Positions 53,917 through 62,004 of a stretch of DNA of 64,000 nucleotides are shown in pieces. Source of the DNA: Dialister sp. UBA7295 (lineage in GTDB: Bacteria > Bacillota > Negativicutes > Veillonellales > Dialisteraceae); contig DKQZ01000032.1 in NCBI GenBank assembly GCA_002471975.1, positions 74,074 through 138,073 of the forward strand, in the 5' to 3' direction. How positions within the stretch are numbered: the first letter of the stretch is position 1; the number at the start of each line of letters is the position of its first letter. Position numbers and translations under genes: made by a program. The notes below the pieces were generated by a model. The model searched no databases and was not told the origin of the DNA. It worked only from the letters and a program-made list of their open reading frames with translations.

Positions 53917-55230
53917 ATGCTTGATATCAAGTTTATCCGTGAACATGCGGAAGAAGTAAAACAGAATCTGACCAATCGCCATAATCCTTTTGACCTGGAC
54001 AAAGTACTGGCACTGGATGAAAAGAGAAGGGAACTCCTGCAGGAAACAGAAGCACTGAAGAGCGAAAAGAATGCAGAGTCCAAAAAAATCGGTGAAGCAA
54101 AGAAAAAAGGCCAGGATGCCGGTGAAATCATTGCTGCCATGAGAGAAGTAGGCAGAAAAATTGCCGCCATCGATAAAGAATTGGGAGAAGTGGAAGGCAC
54201 CCTGAATGAACTTCTTCTTCACATTCCGAACATGGCTGATAAGACCGTTCCCATCGGAAAAGACGATTCCGAAAACCCGGAAGTTCGCCGCTGGGGTGAA
54301 ATCCCGAAGTTTGATTTCCCAATCAGGGCTCATTATGAACTGGGCGATGATCTGGGAATCCTTGATGTGGAAAGGGCCGGAAAGGTTTCCGGCACCCGTT
54401 TCTATTTCTATCTCTCCGGCGCTGCCCGCCTTGAAAGAGCTGTCTACAATTTCATGCTGGATCTTCATACTCAGCAGAATGATTTCACTGAAGTCATTCC
54501 TCCCTATATTATCAATGGCAATTCCATGCAGGGGACCGGCCAGCTGCCAAAGTTTGCTGAAGACATGTATAAAGTGGAAGGGGAAAACATGTATATGACC
54601 CCAACTGCCGAAGTGCCGCTGACCAACTACTTTGCCGGTGAAATTCTCGATGGTGATCTGCTCCCGGTTCACCTGACTGCCCTGACCCCGTGCTTCCGTA
54701 AAGAGGCCGGATCCGCAGGCAAAGATACCCGCGGACTGATCCGTCAGCACCAGTTCCATAAAGTGGAAATGGTGAAATACTGCAAACCGGAGAATAGCTG
54801 GGATGAACTGGAAAGCCTGACTGCTGAAGCAGAAAAAGTTCTTCAGCTTCTGAAGCTGCCATACCATGTGGTCTGCCTCTGCACCGGTGATATCGGTTTC
54901 TCCTCCGCAAAGACTTATGATATTGAAGTCTGGATGCCGGCACAGAACAAATACAGAGAAATTTCTTCCTGCTCCAACTGCCTTGATTTCCAGGCAAGAA
55001 GGGCAAATATCCGCTTCCGCAGGACTCCGGGCGCAAAACCGGAATTCGTTCATACCCTGAATGGCTCCGGACTTGCCGTAGGCAGGACTGTGGCAGCCAT
55101 TATGGAAAACTATCAGCAGGCTGATGGAACCATCAAAGTTCCGGACGCGCTTGTTCCATACATGAACGGGATTACTGTCATCGGAAAACGGAATGGTTTC
55201 CCGAGCTCCAGACCGACTGAAAAGAAATAA
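53917..55230 (+). CDS. serS: Seryl-tRNA synthetase
   Basis: Class II synthetase charging tRNA(Ser). The 437 residues have the N-terminal long antiparallel coiled coil (about 30-110), motif 2 FRKEAGSAGKDTRGLIRQHQF, TPTAEVPLTNYF, the serine-site EISSCSNCLDFQARR and motif 3 NGSGLAVGRTVAAIMENY. GGGAG before the ATG. Expression is controlled by the T-box leader just upstream; a strong hairpin follows. Confidence 0.96.
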   Translation: MLDIKFIREHAEEVKQNLTNRHNPFDLDKVLALDEKRRELLQETEALKSEKNAESKKIGEAKKKGQDAGEIIAAMREVGRKIAAIDKELGEVEGTLNELLLHIPNMADKTVPIGKDDSENPEVRRWGEIPKFDFPIRAHYELGDDLGILDVERAGKVSGTRFYFYLSGAARLERAVYNFMLDLHTQQNDFTEVIPPYIINGNSMQGTGQLPKFAEDMYKVEGENMYMTPTAEVPLTNYFAGEILDGDLLPVHLTALTPCFRKEAGSAGKDTRGLIRQHQFHKVEMVKYCKPENSWDELESLTAEAEKVLQLLKLPYHVVCLCTGDIGFSSAKTYDIEVWMPAQNKYREISSCSNCLDFQARRANIRFRRTPGAKPEFVHTLNGSGLAVGRTVAAIMENYQQADGTIKVPDALVPYMNGITVIGKRNGFPSSRPTEKK

Positions 55231-55235
55231 ACAGG

Positions 55236-55288
55236 AAAATATAAAAATCCCGGAAGGCGGGCTGCCTTTCGGGATTTTTATATTTTAT
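55236..55288. terminator. Strong bidirectional terminator between serS and the cfa remnant
   Basis: Arms of 23 bases (55236-55258 and 55264-55286) pair almost perfectly, one G-T pair, around a five-base loop. Confidence 0.92.
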
Positions 55289-55290
55289 TC

Positions 55291-55698
55291 TCAGCCTTTA
55301 TAAATGGATTCCGTGGTCATGGGGAGATCGTTATTGATTCCTTTACTCAGGATAAACTGCCCCACGTCCAGGACACCGGTACGGAAGCCTGATTCACAGC
55401 CCCGAAGGTAAATATCCCAGAGTCGTTTAAATTTTTCATCGTATCTCGAAGGAAGTTGATCTTTGTGTGCATTGAACGATTCTGACCATAAGTGCAGGGT
55501 CTTTGCATAATGGCGGCGCAGACTTTCAAAACCGATCATGCGAAGGCCGAACAGGGGGAAAATATTTACGGTTTCACGGATTCCCGGAATATATCCGCCG
55601 GGGAAAATGTACTTTACCATCCAGTTTTTTGTCTGTTTCTCCTGGGCGTTCATGTTGATAATGAAATGAAGCAGGAACAGTCCGCTTAAACCCATATA
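55291..55698 (-). pseudogene. cfa: C-terminal remnant of cyclopropane-fatty-acyl-phospholipid synthase
   Basis: The - strand frame encodes only the last 130 or so residues of a CFA synthase: GLFLLH, then KYIFPGGYIPGIRETV, ESLRRHYAKTLHLWSE, RLWDIYLRGCESGF and QFILSKG. The SAM-binding and catalytic N-terminal two thirds are missing; homology stops near 55690, and the frame continues into unrelated sequence up to 55821 inside the NfeD gene. No start signal fits. The intact reading frame suggests a recent deletion or replacement at this border. Confidence 0.8.
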
Positions 55699-55736
55699 TA
55701 TGACGGGAGTGGTAGATTCACCGGCTGAGGGTATAG

Positions 55737-55742
55737 TATAAT
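55737..55742 (+). promoter_or_regulatory. -10 element of the NfeD-FloA operon
   Basis: TATAAT at 55737-55742, 18 bases before the ATG, overlapping TATAGT at 55732-55737. No good -35, perhaps because the upstream border was formed by the cfa deletion. Confidence 0.4.
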
Positions 55743-55760
55743 TAAAAAAGAGGTGTTGAA

Positions 55761-56516
55761 ATGAGACCCAATCCAATGATGACCGGTTTTCTGATGCTCC
55801 CTCTGCTTTTTCCGGCAGCATCAGTATCTGCTTTTGATACCGGAAATATTTCCGGTATGATTCTGAGCCCTTTGCCGGAAGGCCTGCTCGCGGCCTTGAT
55901 ATTTTTGTCCCTGCTGGCCGAAATCAAAACTGCCGGCTTTTCCGGAGGATCCGTTTTGGCCGCTATAGCCGGCTCACTCCTCATTGGTGCCCACTGGACA
56001 CAGGGGAACGGATCAATCGTGGAATGGATTCTCTTTTTGGGCGGCATGGCCCTGATCCTGGCTGATTTGCTGATCCTCTTTACAGGAGCAGCTGCCGGGG
56101 CGGGGATCGTTTTTATCATTGCAGGATTGTACTTTACTTTTGGCGGAGGCGTGCAGGCGCTGTATATTCTTTCGGCCGCCATGATTCTTTCGGCCGCAGG
56201 CATTTATTTCCTTGCGGATCATCTTTCCCGGAGCAAACTGTGGGAGAAAATTTCTCTGAAAACAACGCTTAAAGGAAAAGAAGGCTATGTATCCTCTTCT
56301 CTGAATCTCAAAGGGTATATGGGGTTAAAAGGAAGGGCTCTTTCAGACCTTCGTCCTGCCGGGAAAATTATGGTATCCGGTCAGGCTGTTGATGCCGTTT
56401 CCGATGGGATTTATATTAACAAGGGGGAATCTGTTCTGGTCATCAGGGCGGAAGGATCCCATGTGGTGGTACGAAAAGCAGAGGACTCTGCTTTTTCAGA
56501 CAGGAGTGAATCGTGA
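55761..56516 (+). CDS. NfeD-family membrane protein
   Basis: Partner of flotillin-like proteins in membrane microdomains. The 251 residues have an N-terminal signal-like segment, four or five hydrophobic helices (about 45-165) rich in Gly and Ala, and a C-terminal OB-fold domain ([33 protein letters not shown]). It lacks the ClpP-like serine protease domain of long NfeD proteins, so it is the short type. AGAGGTG precedes the ATG. It overlaps floA. Confidence 0.88.
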   Translation: MRPNPMMTGFLMLPLLFPAASVSAFDTGNISGMILSPLPEGLLAALIFLSLLAEIKTAGFSGGSVLAAIAGSLLIGAHWTQGNGSIVEWILFLGGMALILADLLILFTGAAAGAGIVFIIAGLYFTFGGGVQALYILSAAMILSAAGIYFLADHLSRSKLWEKISLKTTLKGKEGYVSSSLNLKGYMGLKGRALSDLRPAGKIMVSGQAVDAVSDGIYINKGESVLVIRAEGSHVVVRKAEDSAFSDRSES

Positions 56517-57496
56517 TGGATCTTATGGTATTTCCAGGATTTGTATTCATTATTGCAGTGGCGGCATTATCCCTGCTTCTTCATTTTGTACCGGTGGGCC
56601 TGTGGATTTCCGCCCTGGCAGCAGATGTAAATATTTCTCTTTTCAATCTGGTAGGAATGCGTATCCGCAGGGTAGAACCACGGATGATTGTACTGCCCCT
56701 TATCAAGGGAACAAAAGCAGGTCTTCCTTTGAATGTGAACCAGTTGGAAGCCCATTACTTGGCCGGGGGAAATGTAGACAATGTGGTAGATGCCCTCATT
56801 GCTGCACACCGGGCTCAGATTTCACTTTCTTTTGAACAGGCGGCTGCCATTGATCTGGCAGGACGGAATGTTCTTGAAGCGGTACAGATGAGTGTTAACC
56901 CGAAAGTGATTGAGACGCCTACGATTTCCGCTGTGGCTAAAAACGGTATTGAATTGAAGGTCCGGGCTCGTGTAACCGTAAGGGCCAATATTGACCGTCT
57001 TGTAGGGGGTGCAGGTGAAGCAACGATTATTGCCCGGGTAGGGGAAGGCATTGTAACGACCGTGGGTTCTGCGGAAAGCCATACGGATGTGCTTGAAAAT
57101 CCGGATCACATTTCCCGGACTGTGCTGGGGAAAGGACTCGATTCCGGTACGGCTTTTGAAATTCTCTCTATAGATATAGCGGATGTGGATGTCGGGAGAA
57201 ATATAGGTGCCCAGCTGCAGACGGACCAGGCAGAAGCGGATAAGCAGATTGCCCAGGCCCGGGCAGAAGAACGACGTGCCATGGCTGTGGCCAAAGAACA
57301 GGAAATGCGTGCGTATACACAGGAAATGCAGGCAAAAGTGGTGGGAGCCCAGGCAGAAATTCCTCATGCCATGGCAGAAGCTTTAAAAGGCGGCAAGCTT
57401 GGAGTCATGGATTACTATAATCTGAAAAACATAGCCGCCGATACGGAGATGCGTGAAAATATTGCATCCGGTGGAAATCCGGAGAGTCATCAGTAA
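56513..57496 (+). CDS. floA: Flotillin-like protein FloA
   Basis: Scaffold protein of functional membrane microdomains. The 327 residues have one N-terminal hydrophobic hairpin (residues 3-38), the SPFH domain ([57 protein letters not shown]) and a Glu/Ala-rich coiled coil ([23 protein letters not shown]). The start is GTG 56513 or ATG 56516, with AGGAG at 56502-56506. nfeD-floA is the standard operon. Confidence 0.93.
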   Translation: MMDLMVFPGFVFIIAVAALSLLLHFVPVGLWISALAADVNISLFNLVGMRIRRVEPRMIVLPLIKGTKAGLPLNVNQLEAHYLAGGNVDNVVDALIAAHRAQISLSFEQAAAIDLAGRNVLEAVQMSVNPKVIETPTISAVAKNGIELKVRARVTVRANIDRLVGGAGEATIIARVGEGIVTTVGSAESHTDVLENPDHISRTVLGKGLDSGTAFEILSIDIADVDVGRNIGAQLQTDQAEADKQIAQARAEERRAMAVAKEQEMRAYTQEMQAKVVGAQAEIPHAMAEALKGGKLGVMDYYNLKNIAADTEMRENIASGGNPESHQ

Positions 57497-57527
57497 CCTG
57501 AAAATATTTCTGCAGATGGAGAAATAT

Positions 57528-57920
57528 ATGAAGAAAGAAACGATCAGTACCGGAGATGCATATGATTTCGCTTCCCTCAGGGAGAAAATAAGGAATGCCT
57601 GGGGAAAGAAGGAAAAATCCGACAATTCTGAAGCAGGAAAAAAGAAATTTGCAGAATCATTTGACGAAGTGCAAAAAGATGCTACAATAGCAAACAAGAA
57701 CAGAAAAATAAAAAATGCTGCCCTGAGGACAGCCGCATTAAAAGATGGAAGAACTTTAACCGTAAATACTTTTGATGCGCCTGATTTGAGACCTGCTGGA
57801 AAAGTTTCCGGTAAAAGCAGATTGAATGAATGGATTTCCGGCCGTGCTTCCCAATGGGTGCTGTATGAGACTGTATTTGGTCCGCCCAGAAGCAGAAAGC
57901 CCTGGAAGCCGGTTCGGTGA
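57528..57920 (+). CDS. Unknown basic protein after floA
   Basis: I do not recognise this 130-residue protein. It is hydrophilic and Lys/Arg-rich with no membrane segment; residues 15-60 look helical and charged (REKIRNAWGKKEK), and the C-terminus holds SRLNEWISGRASQWVLYETVFGP then a basic Pro-rich tail. ATG 57528 follows TGGAGAA; an open frame reaches further up to 57453 inside floA. It lies 31 bases after floA and 33 before the next gene, so it is probably part of the nfeD-floA operon. Confidence 0.65.
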   Translation: MKKETISTGDAYDFASLREKIRNAWGKKEKSDNSEAGKKKFAESFDEVQKDATIANKNRKIKNAALRTAALKDGRTLTVNTFDAPDLRPAGKVSGKSRLNEWISGRASQWVLYETVFGPPRSRKPWKPVR

Positions 57921-57953
57921 ACACGATAACCTTCGAAGGAGGAATTATAGACA

Positions 57954-58439
57954 GTGGATACATATAACGAGGAAACCTACGGTAAAGTGCTTTGGGAGTG
58001 CTGCCGGTCAAATACATATATTGTGCTTATGTCTCTGCTATATGTCATCATGAGTGCCGGTGCTATCATCATAGCCATTACGCATGACCTGAATCATGGC
58101 ATTATCCTTTATATCGTTGCGCTTGCGGTGATTGCTTTCTCATTACTTCGTATTCACAAGCTTCATTGCCCGGTCGCCCTGATTTGTGAGAAGAAGCTTC
58201 TTGTAGCAGTTCCCTGGTCTTTCGTCAATTCTGATTATTATATCTCTCTCCGTTCGTTTTATATGCCTGTGGATTATAAGGAAGTGGCTGGGGTTTCCAG
58301 CGGCTGGAACAGGCTGTATATCGGTGCCCGGATTACCGGGGGCATTGTGGCACTGCCGGTACAGTTATCGTATGTGTCTCTGGGGGACAAGATTTATTTT
58401 CAGGATTGGGTGGAAAGAAAGCAGGAAGAAGCGGTTTGA
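57954..58439 (+). CDS. Small membrane protein of unknown function
   Basis: The 161 residues start at GTG 57954 with AAGGAGGA ten bases upstream. Two transmembrane helices (about 22-43 and 49-67) are followed by a soluble domain of about 90 residues containing CPVALICEKKLLVAVPWSFV and RSFYMPVDYKEVAGVSSGWNRLYIGARI, which resembles the layout of bacterial PH-like membrane proteins, though I cannot assign it. Last gene of the nfeD-floA group by position. Confidence 0.65.
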   Translation: MDTYNEETYGKVLWECCRSNTYIVLMSLLYVIMSAGAIIIAITHDLNHGIILYIVALAVIAFSLLRIHKLHCPVALICEKKLLVAVPWSFVNSDYYISLRSFYMPVDYKEVAGVSSGWNRLYIGARITGGIVALPVQLSYVSLGDKIYFQDWVERKQEEAV

Positions 58440-58467
58440 TTCTGATTAAGTCATTTTGCTGAATAAG

Positions 58468-58496
58468 TTGATTTAACGGACATAGTATGATACGAT
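58468..58496 (+). promoter_or_regulatory. Promoter of the YdbC-like gene
   Basis: TTGATT (58468-58473), 17-base spacer, TACGAT (58491-58496), 35 bases before the start. Confidence 0.45.
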
Positions 58497-58530
58497 TATG
58501 CCATGTTTATTACTCTATGAGGTGATGGAA

Positions 58531-58764
58531 ATGGCAGCTAAAATTACTTACACCATTCAGGAGGAACTGGGGGATCTCTCGGTTGCTTCCAATGGATGGA
58601 AAAAACAACTGACTTATACGAGCTGGAATAACCGGGATGAGAAATTTGATCTTCGTTCCTGGAATCCGGATCATACGGCGATGACCAAGGGCTTGACTCT
58701 GACTAAGGATGAGATGCTTAAGCTCCGGGAAATCCTGAATAATCTCGATTTCGACAAGTATTGA
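58531..58764 (+). CDS. PC4/YdbC-like single-stranded DNA-binding protein
   Basis: The 77 residues match the YdbC family, bacterial relatives of the eukaryotic coactivator PC4 that bind single-stranded DNA as dimers: ITYTIQEELGDLSV, GWKKQLTYTSWNNRDEKFDLRSW, PDHTAMTKGLTLTKDEMLKL. The ATG 58531 behind GAGGTGA fits family length; upstream in-frame starts exist at 58525 and 58498. It stands alone, followed by a strong terminator. Confidence 0.85.
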   Translation: MAAKITYTIQEELGDLSVASNGWKKQLTYTSWNNRDEKFDLRSWNPDHTAMTKGLTLTKDEMLKLREILNNLDFDKY

Positions 58765-58774
58765 TTATAATGTA

Positions 58775-58803
58775 AAAAGGCTCTCCGACAGGAGAGCCTT
58801 TTG
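58775..58803 (+). terminator. Terminator after the YdbC-like gene
   Basis: Perfect 12-pair stem (58775-58786 with 58791-58802), GACA loop. Confidence 0.92.
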
Positions 58804-58907
58804 GCGTATTTAAGGGGTTTAGGCAATCCATTTCTTTTTCTGTAGCCGATATTATACAAAAAATACGCCTGTTCTTAGTGCTTCTGGTTTATTATGAAGG
58901 AGTCAAA

Positions 58908-60143
58908 ATGTCTTTTTTATTTTCGGGACCTCACGGGTTAAGGACGAAGCAGGCATTGACAGTAGGCCTCGTAGGTCTGCTCATTAATTTTCTGCTCGGC
59001 TCTTTTAAAATATTTGTGGGCTGGCAGAGCGGATTCCTGTCTGTTATCGGTGACGGGTTCAATAATATCACGGATATGGGGTCTGTTACTCTCCTGATGA
59101 TGACTTTTTATTATGCTGCAAAACCTTCAGATAAAGAGCATCCTTTTGGTCATGGCAGACTGGAGTATATCAATTCAACTGTCATGGCTGCAGTGATCCT
59201 TTATGTGGGAATTACACTCCTCGTAGAGTCTGCCCAGAAAATCCTGAATCCTGCTGATACGGCTTTTACGCCTCTTGTTACTTTAGTTCTCGTCATTGGC
59301 CTTGTGGCAAAACTTTTTCTGGCCTGGTGGTATAAGCGGGCAGGAAAGAGATTGAATTCCGGCTCTTTTGACGCCTACAGTGCAGATTCCCTTTCCGATA
59401 TGCTTTCTACAACAGGTGTACTTATAGCCACTCTCGTTGAGTATTTCTTCCAGATCCATATTGATGGTATCATGGGAATCTGCATGTCCCTCTTTATCCT
59501 CTGGACAGGGTATGGAATTATGAAAAAAGCCATCAATTCCATTCTCGGATCCAGTCCGGATACGGAAGTGTATAAAAGGATAAAAGACTGCATCCTGTCC
59601 TGCCCCGGGGTTTATGGAGTTCATGATCTGATTGTTCATGATTATGGACCGGAGAATCACTTTGCCACAGCCCATGTGGAGCTGGATAGTGATCTGAATC
59701 TTGTGGAAAGTCATGAACTGACAGAGAATGTGACGACTATCCTTCGGGAAAAACTGCATGTGCAGGCAACGATTCATGCGGATCCGAAAGCGGTTTCCAA
59801 TCCCCGGGAGGCCGAATACAGAAGAGATCTGGAATCTGCCATTTACCGCAGCAGTCTGCCTTTATCCTATCATGATTTCTTTGTGGAGGAACGGAATGGG
59901 GAAATTCATGTTTCTTTTGAACTGGCCCTGAAAGGTCCCTGTAAGCTTAAAGATGAAGACATTTATACAATCATATCAGGAAATCTGAAGAAGATGAATC
60001 CTGCCTATACGGTCGAAATCATGGTGGACCGTAATTTCATCAGCGGCAAAGTATATGGCGCTGATAAAGACGAAGCGCAAAGGATTGCATCTCTCGCAGA
60101 AAATCATGAAAAGTACAGGGCGGAAAATGATTCCGGGGAATGA
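58908..60143 (+). CDS. Cation diffusion facilitator family metal exporter
   Basis: Proton-coupled divalent metal efflux protein of the inner membrane. The 411 residues have six hydrophobic segments in the first 210, KEHPFGHGRLEY after helix 2, and a C-terminal cytoplasmic metal-binding domain, plus about 110 further residues (a second ferredoxin-like half) making it longer than YiiP (300). Metal-site helices read GDGFNNITD and ADSLSDML; the DxxxD in helix 5 replaces the HxxxD of zinc exporters, which points to manganese or iron, though this is inference. AAGGAG precedes ATG 58908. Confidence 0.88.
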   Translation: MSFLFSGPHGLRTKQALTVGLVGLLINFLLGSFKIFVGWQSGFLSVIGDGFNNITDMGSVTLLMMTFYYAAKPSDKEHPFGHGRLEYINSTVMAAVILYVGITLLVESAQKILNPADTAFTPLVTLVLVIGLVAKLFLAWWYKRAGKRLNSGSFDAYSADSLSDMLSTTGVLIATLVEYFFQIHIDGIMGICMSLFILWTGYGIMKKAINSILGSSPDTEVYKRIKDCILSCPGVYGVHDLIVHDYGPENHFATAHVELDSDLNLVESHELTENVTTILREKLHVQATIHADPKAVSNPREAEYRRDLESAIYRSSLPLSYHDFFVEERNGEIHVSFELALKGPCKLKDEDIYTIISGNLKKMNPAYTVEIMVDRNFISGKVYGADKDEAQRIASLAENHEKYRAENDSGE

Positions 60144-60306
60144 AAGGATTACCCCCTGATTGATGCCAAATATGATAAAGCCGCGATTTTGTAAAGAAAT
60201 ATGATTTCGTTTGTGATAAAATATAGACTGAATCAGCGCAGGATAATCAGATACTGTGAAAGCGGGTATGGATTTTCCATAACGGAAGCGGTAAGGGAGT
60301 GCAGAT

Positions 60307-61050
60307 ATGAAAAAGAAGTTATACATATTGCTGCTGACAGGCATCCTCGCTCTGGGTACTGCAGATATATCAATGGCGGATTATATGATCGGTTCACAGG
60401 GGAGTGAAGTTAAAAGTCTCCAGAAGCGGCTCAAAGTATATGGCTTTAAAGTAAAAACTGATGGTAAATATAATAAAGCTACCAGCAATGCGGTAAAAAA
60501 ATTTCAGAAGAGAAAACATCTTGATGCTGACGGAATTGTCGGGCCTGTTACATATAAAGCACTGATGGGTAAGGCAATGCCGGAGGAAAAGAAAACCGAT
60601 AAAAATAGAAGAACGGGGAAGATAAATTCCCGTATGGGTATCAATGATGCCCTTGTGGAATGGCACAAGGCAGGCAAGCTCAGTAATAAAGTTCGTGCCA
60701 TTATGATGGAGGCACAAAAATATGTAGGGGTTCCTTATCAGTTTGGCGGAACAACTCCGAGAGGATTTGATTGTTCCGGATTTATCCAGTATGTATTTAA
60801 CCGAAAGGGAATCCTTCTGCCCCGGGCTGCTGATCAGCAGTATCTTTCCGGTAGAAAAGTTTCCGTAAATTCCCTGGAACCGGGAGATCTGGTATTCTTC
60901 CAGACATACGATCAGGGTATTTCTCATTCCGGACTGTATCTGGGAGACGGATATTTTATCAGTGCGACCAGCAGCCGCGGTGTGGCTGTAGCTACTATGA
61001 AGAATGGCTATTGGCATGATCGTTACATCGGTGCCAATCGTGTCTTATAA
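60307..61050 (+). CDS. Exported NlpC/P60 peptidoglycan hydrolase with PG-binding domain
   Basis: Cell-wall endopeptidase. The 247 residues begin with a signal peptide (KKKLYILLLTGILALGTADISMA), followed by a peptidoglycan-binding domain 1 (GSEVKSLQKRLKVYGFK, DADGIVGPVTYKAL; 30-90), a basic linker and an NlpC/P60 domain (135-247) with the catalytic Cys in RGFDCSGFIQYVF, His in GISHSGLYLG and the third polar residue in the ATMKNGYWHDRYIG region. Probably cuts stem peptides in the periplasm. No strong ribosome-binding site (GGGAGTGCAG). Confidence 0.9.
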   Translation: MKKKLYILLLTGILALGTADISMADYMIGSQGSEVKSLQKRLKVYGFKVKTDGKYNKATSNAVKKFQKRKHLDADGIVGPVTYKALMGKAMPEEKKTDKNRRTGKINSRMGINDALVEWHKAGKLSNKVRAIMMEAQKYVGVPYQFGGTTPRGFDCSGFIQYVFNRKGILLPRAADQQYLSGRKVSVNSLEPGDLVFFQTYDQGISHSGLYLGDGYFISATSSRGVAVATMKNGYWHDRYIGANRVL

Positions 61051-61059
61051 GATGGATCG

Positions 61060-61101
61060 AAAAGGCTGTATTGGAATACTTTATTTCCTGCAGCCTTTTA
61101 T
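61060..61101 (+). terminator. Terminator after the NlpC/P60 gene
   Basis: Nine-pair stem (61060-61068 with 61091-61099) with a 22-base loop and short T-run. Confidence 0.6.
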
Positions 61102-61127
61102 TCGTAAATGAACCGGGAAGTGATTGG

Positions 61128-61910
61128 ATGAGAATAGGAATGCTGCAGATGGATGTGGCGGAAGGGAACAAGGAAAGGAACATCAGGCATGCCTTTGATA
61201 TGCTGGAAGAAGCGGCCCGTCAGGCCAATGTGCTGGTTATGCCTGAATTATGGACCATCGGTTATAATTTCAGGGATTTTCAGGAAAGGGTTACTCATGT
61301 CAATGATGGTTTGATAAATAGACTTTCCTCCTTTGCAGAATTTCATCACGTCACCCTGGCGGCAGGAACTCTTCCTGTCGAAAAAAATGGCATAGTAAAA
61401 AACATGGGTCTCATATTCGGTCCGGACGGACGCCTGAAAGCCCATTACAGCAAACGTCATCTTTTTTACGGTTATCTCGAGGCAGAACTCATGGCACCGG
61501 GGACTCATCTTATGTGTACTGATATCAATGGGGTCAGGACGGGTATGGCCGTGTGCTATGAATTTTATTTTCCCAAAATGTGGCGCAGAATGGCCAGGTC
61601 GGGAACTACTCTTGTGCTGGCACCGGCTTCCTGGCCCAAAGTGCATCTGCACCAGTGGGGAATCCTGACCAGGGCAAGGGCTATAGAAAACGGCATGTGC
61701 ATCTGTGCGGTGAATATGGTGGGAACCTATCATGGCGTCCAGCTGGGCGGTCATTCCATGTTTATCGATCCCGTGGGTCAGGTTCAGGTAGAAGGTGACC
61801 TGGATGAACATATTTACTATGCCGACTATGATGAGATCAAATATAAAGATTTGGGGAGACAGCTGGCGGTAATCCGCCTGGAAAAGGAAATTCGTTCCGA
61901 AGGGCAATAG
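61128..61910 (+). CDS. Nitrilase/omega-amidase family hydrolase
   Basis: Carbon-nitrogen hydrolase of 260 residues with the Glu-Lys-Cys triad: Glu in VMPELWTIGY, Lys in YSKRHLFYGYLE and Cys in MAVCYEFYFPKMWR. Sequence near the cysteine and the closing RARAIENGMCICAVN resemble omega-amidases and carbamoylputrescine-type amidases; the substrate is not certain. ATG 61128 has GGAAGTGA in front; an open frame reaches up to 61071 without family similarity. Confidence 0.85.
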   Translation: MRIGMLQMDVAEGNKERNIRHAFDMLEEAARQANVLVMPELWTIGYNFRDFQERVTHVNDGLINRLSSFAEFHHVTLAAGTLPVEKNGIVKNMGLIFGPDGRLKAHYSKRHLFYGYLEAELMAPGTHLMCTDINGVRTGMAVCYEFYFPKMWRRMARSGTTLVLAPASWPKVHLHQWGILTRARAIENGMCICAVNMVGTYHGVQLGGHSMFIDPVGQVQVEGDLDEHIYYADYDEIKYKDLGRQLAVIRLEKEIRSEGQ

Positions 61911-61945
61911 AGTTTCCAAATTTTAATGGTTCCCATGAAATCCAT

Positions 61946-61974
61946 TTGCATGGTTGCCATAAGTCATATATAAT
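61946..61974 (+). promoter_or_regulatory. Promoter of alaS
   Basis: TTGCAT (61946-61951), 17-base spacer, perfect TATAAT (61969-61974), 30 bases before the start. No T-box is present. Confidence 0.75.
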
Positions 61975-62004
61975 GAAGAAACAACTACTTTAAGGGGGTA
62001 TATC

